A stretch of DNA of 5,338 nt from an uncultured Moraxella sp. (GTDB taxonomy: Bacteria > Pseudomonadota > Gammaproteobacteria > Pseudomonadales > Moraxellaceae), in contig CALAPG010000253.1 of the NCBI GenBank assembly GCA_937889485.1, forward strand, positions 1-5,338, in the 5' to 3' direction. The first letter of the stretch is position 1, and each line of letters starts with the position of its first letter. Shown one piece after another: positions 5,128-5,338 of the stretch. The notes beneath the pieces are model-generated. The model was not told where the DNA came from and searched no databases. It saw nothing but the letters and a program-made list of their open reading frames with translations. The position numbers were made by a program, and so were the translations under genes.

Positions 5128-5338
5128 TTAAGTGAAAATCGGCTCGCTGACGTTTTTCATGATTAACGCAAATTGCAGCACGTCTTGAGACATATCTTTG
5201 AACGGATTGGCAATTTGACATATCCAACCTGAGCCTAGTGCACCCTCAATTGGCTCGCCTTTTTTGTCCCACATGTCAGTGAGTTGATAACTTAAGTTAC
5301 CTTGTGGGGTCATGATTTCGATGGTATCCCCCACCATC
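5128..5338 (-). CDS. trhP: U32-family protein, YegQ/TrhP type, C-terminal end (5' part outside window)
   Basis: The 69 visible residues match the C-terminal beta-barrel domain of E. coli YegQ (TrhP): VGDTIEIMTPQGN corresponds to YegQ VGDSLELMTPQGN, and FALIMKNV near the end corresponds to YALLMRNF. The family was first annotated as collagenase-like peptidase. YegQ itself is established as a tRNA-modifying protein needed for 5-hydroxyuridine at wobble position 34, with prephenate as source of the hydroxyl group and a dependence on iron-sulphur biogenesis. The full family protein is about 450 residues, so most of it, including the conserved catalytic region, is off the window. The Met at 5337 is internal, since it sits within the conserved domain. 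The stop TAA (5128-5130) lies 81 bases before the ferredoxin start on the same strand. Assignment to YegQ rather than another U32 paralogue (UbiU/UbiV, RlhA) rests on this tail alone. Confidence 0.85.
   Translation of the reverse strand, partial: MVGDTIEIMTPQGNLSYQLTDMWDKKGEPIEGALGSGWICQIANPFKDMSQDVLQFALIMKNVSEPIFT

Overview
The window looks like ordinary chromosome from a gammaproteobacterium. Base composition is moderate (mid-40s % GC by eye). The genes read like those of the Moraxellaceae (Moraxella, Faucicola or Psychrobacter type). The family-level placement is inferred from protein resemblance and no search was run. There are no RNA genes, insertion sequences, integrases, CRISPR arrays or phage genes.

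Layout. The left half (1-2744, + strand) is the classical protein quality-control cluster: the 3' end of tig (trigger factor), then clpP and clpX. A hairpin terminator closes tig. A possible heat-shock-like promoter overlaps that hairpin, and clpP has a tandemly duplicated ribosome-binding segment. No lon gene follows clpX, although lon follows it in many relatives. Instead a hairpin that can terminate transcription in both directions separates clpX from convergent genes.

The right half is entirely on the - strand. In transcription order it reads: the C-terminus of a U32-family protein of the YegQ/TrhP type (5128-5338, cut by the window edge), a YfhL-type 2[4Fe-4S] ferredoxin (4789-5046), a 247-base spacer, an unrecognised membrane-anchored protein with four cysteines (4050-4541, GTG start), an isochorismatase-family cysteine hydrolase (3413-3988), and a YfbR/HDDC2-like HD phosphohydrolase (2800-3387).

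How the genes work together. Trigger factor folds nascent chains, while ClpX unfolds substrates and feeds them to ClpP; all docking and catalytic elements are present in ClpP and ClpX. TrhP-type proteins install 5-hydroxyuridine in tRNA and depend on iron-sulphur chemistry. An adjacent ferredoxin is therefore a plausible electron-transfer partner, and this is the most functionally suggestive pairing in the window. The hydrolase pair at 2800-3988 looks co-transcribed, but its substrates cannot be read from sequence. A recurring small-scale feature is imperfect tandem duplication (period 14-18 bases) at gene boundaries, seen three times. I see no convincing, wholly new multi-gene system.
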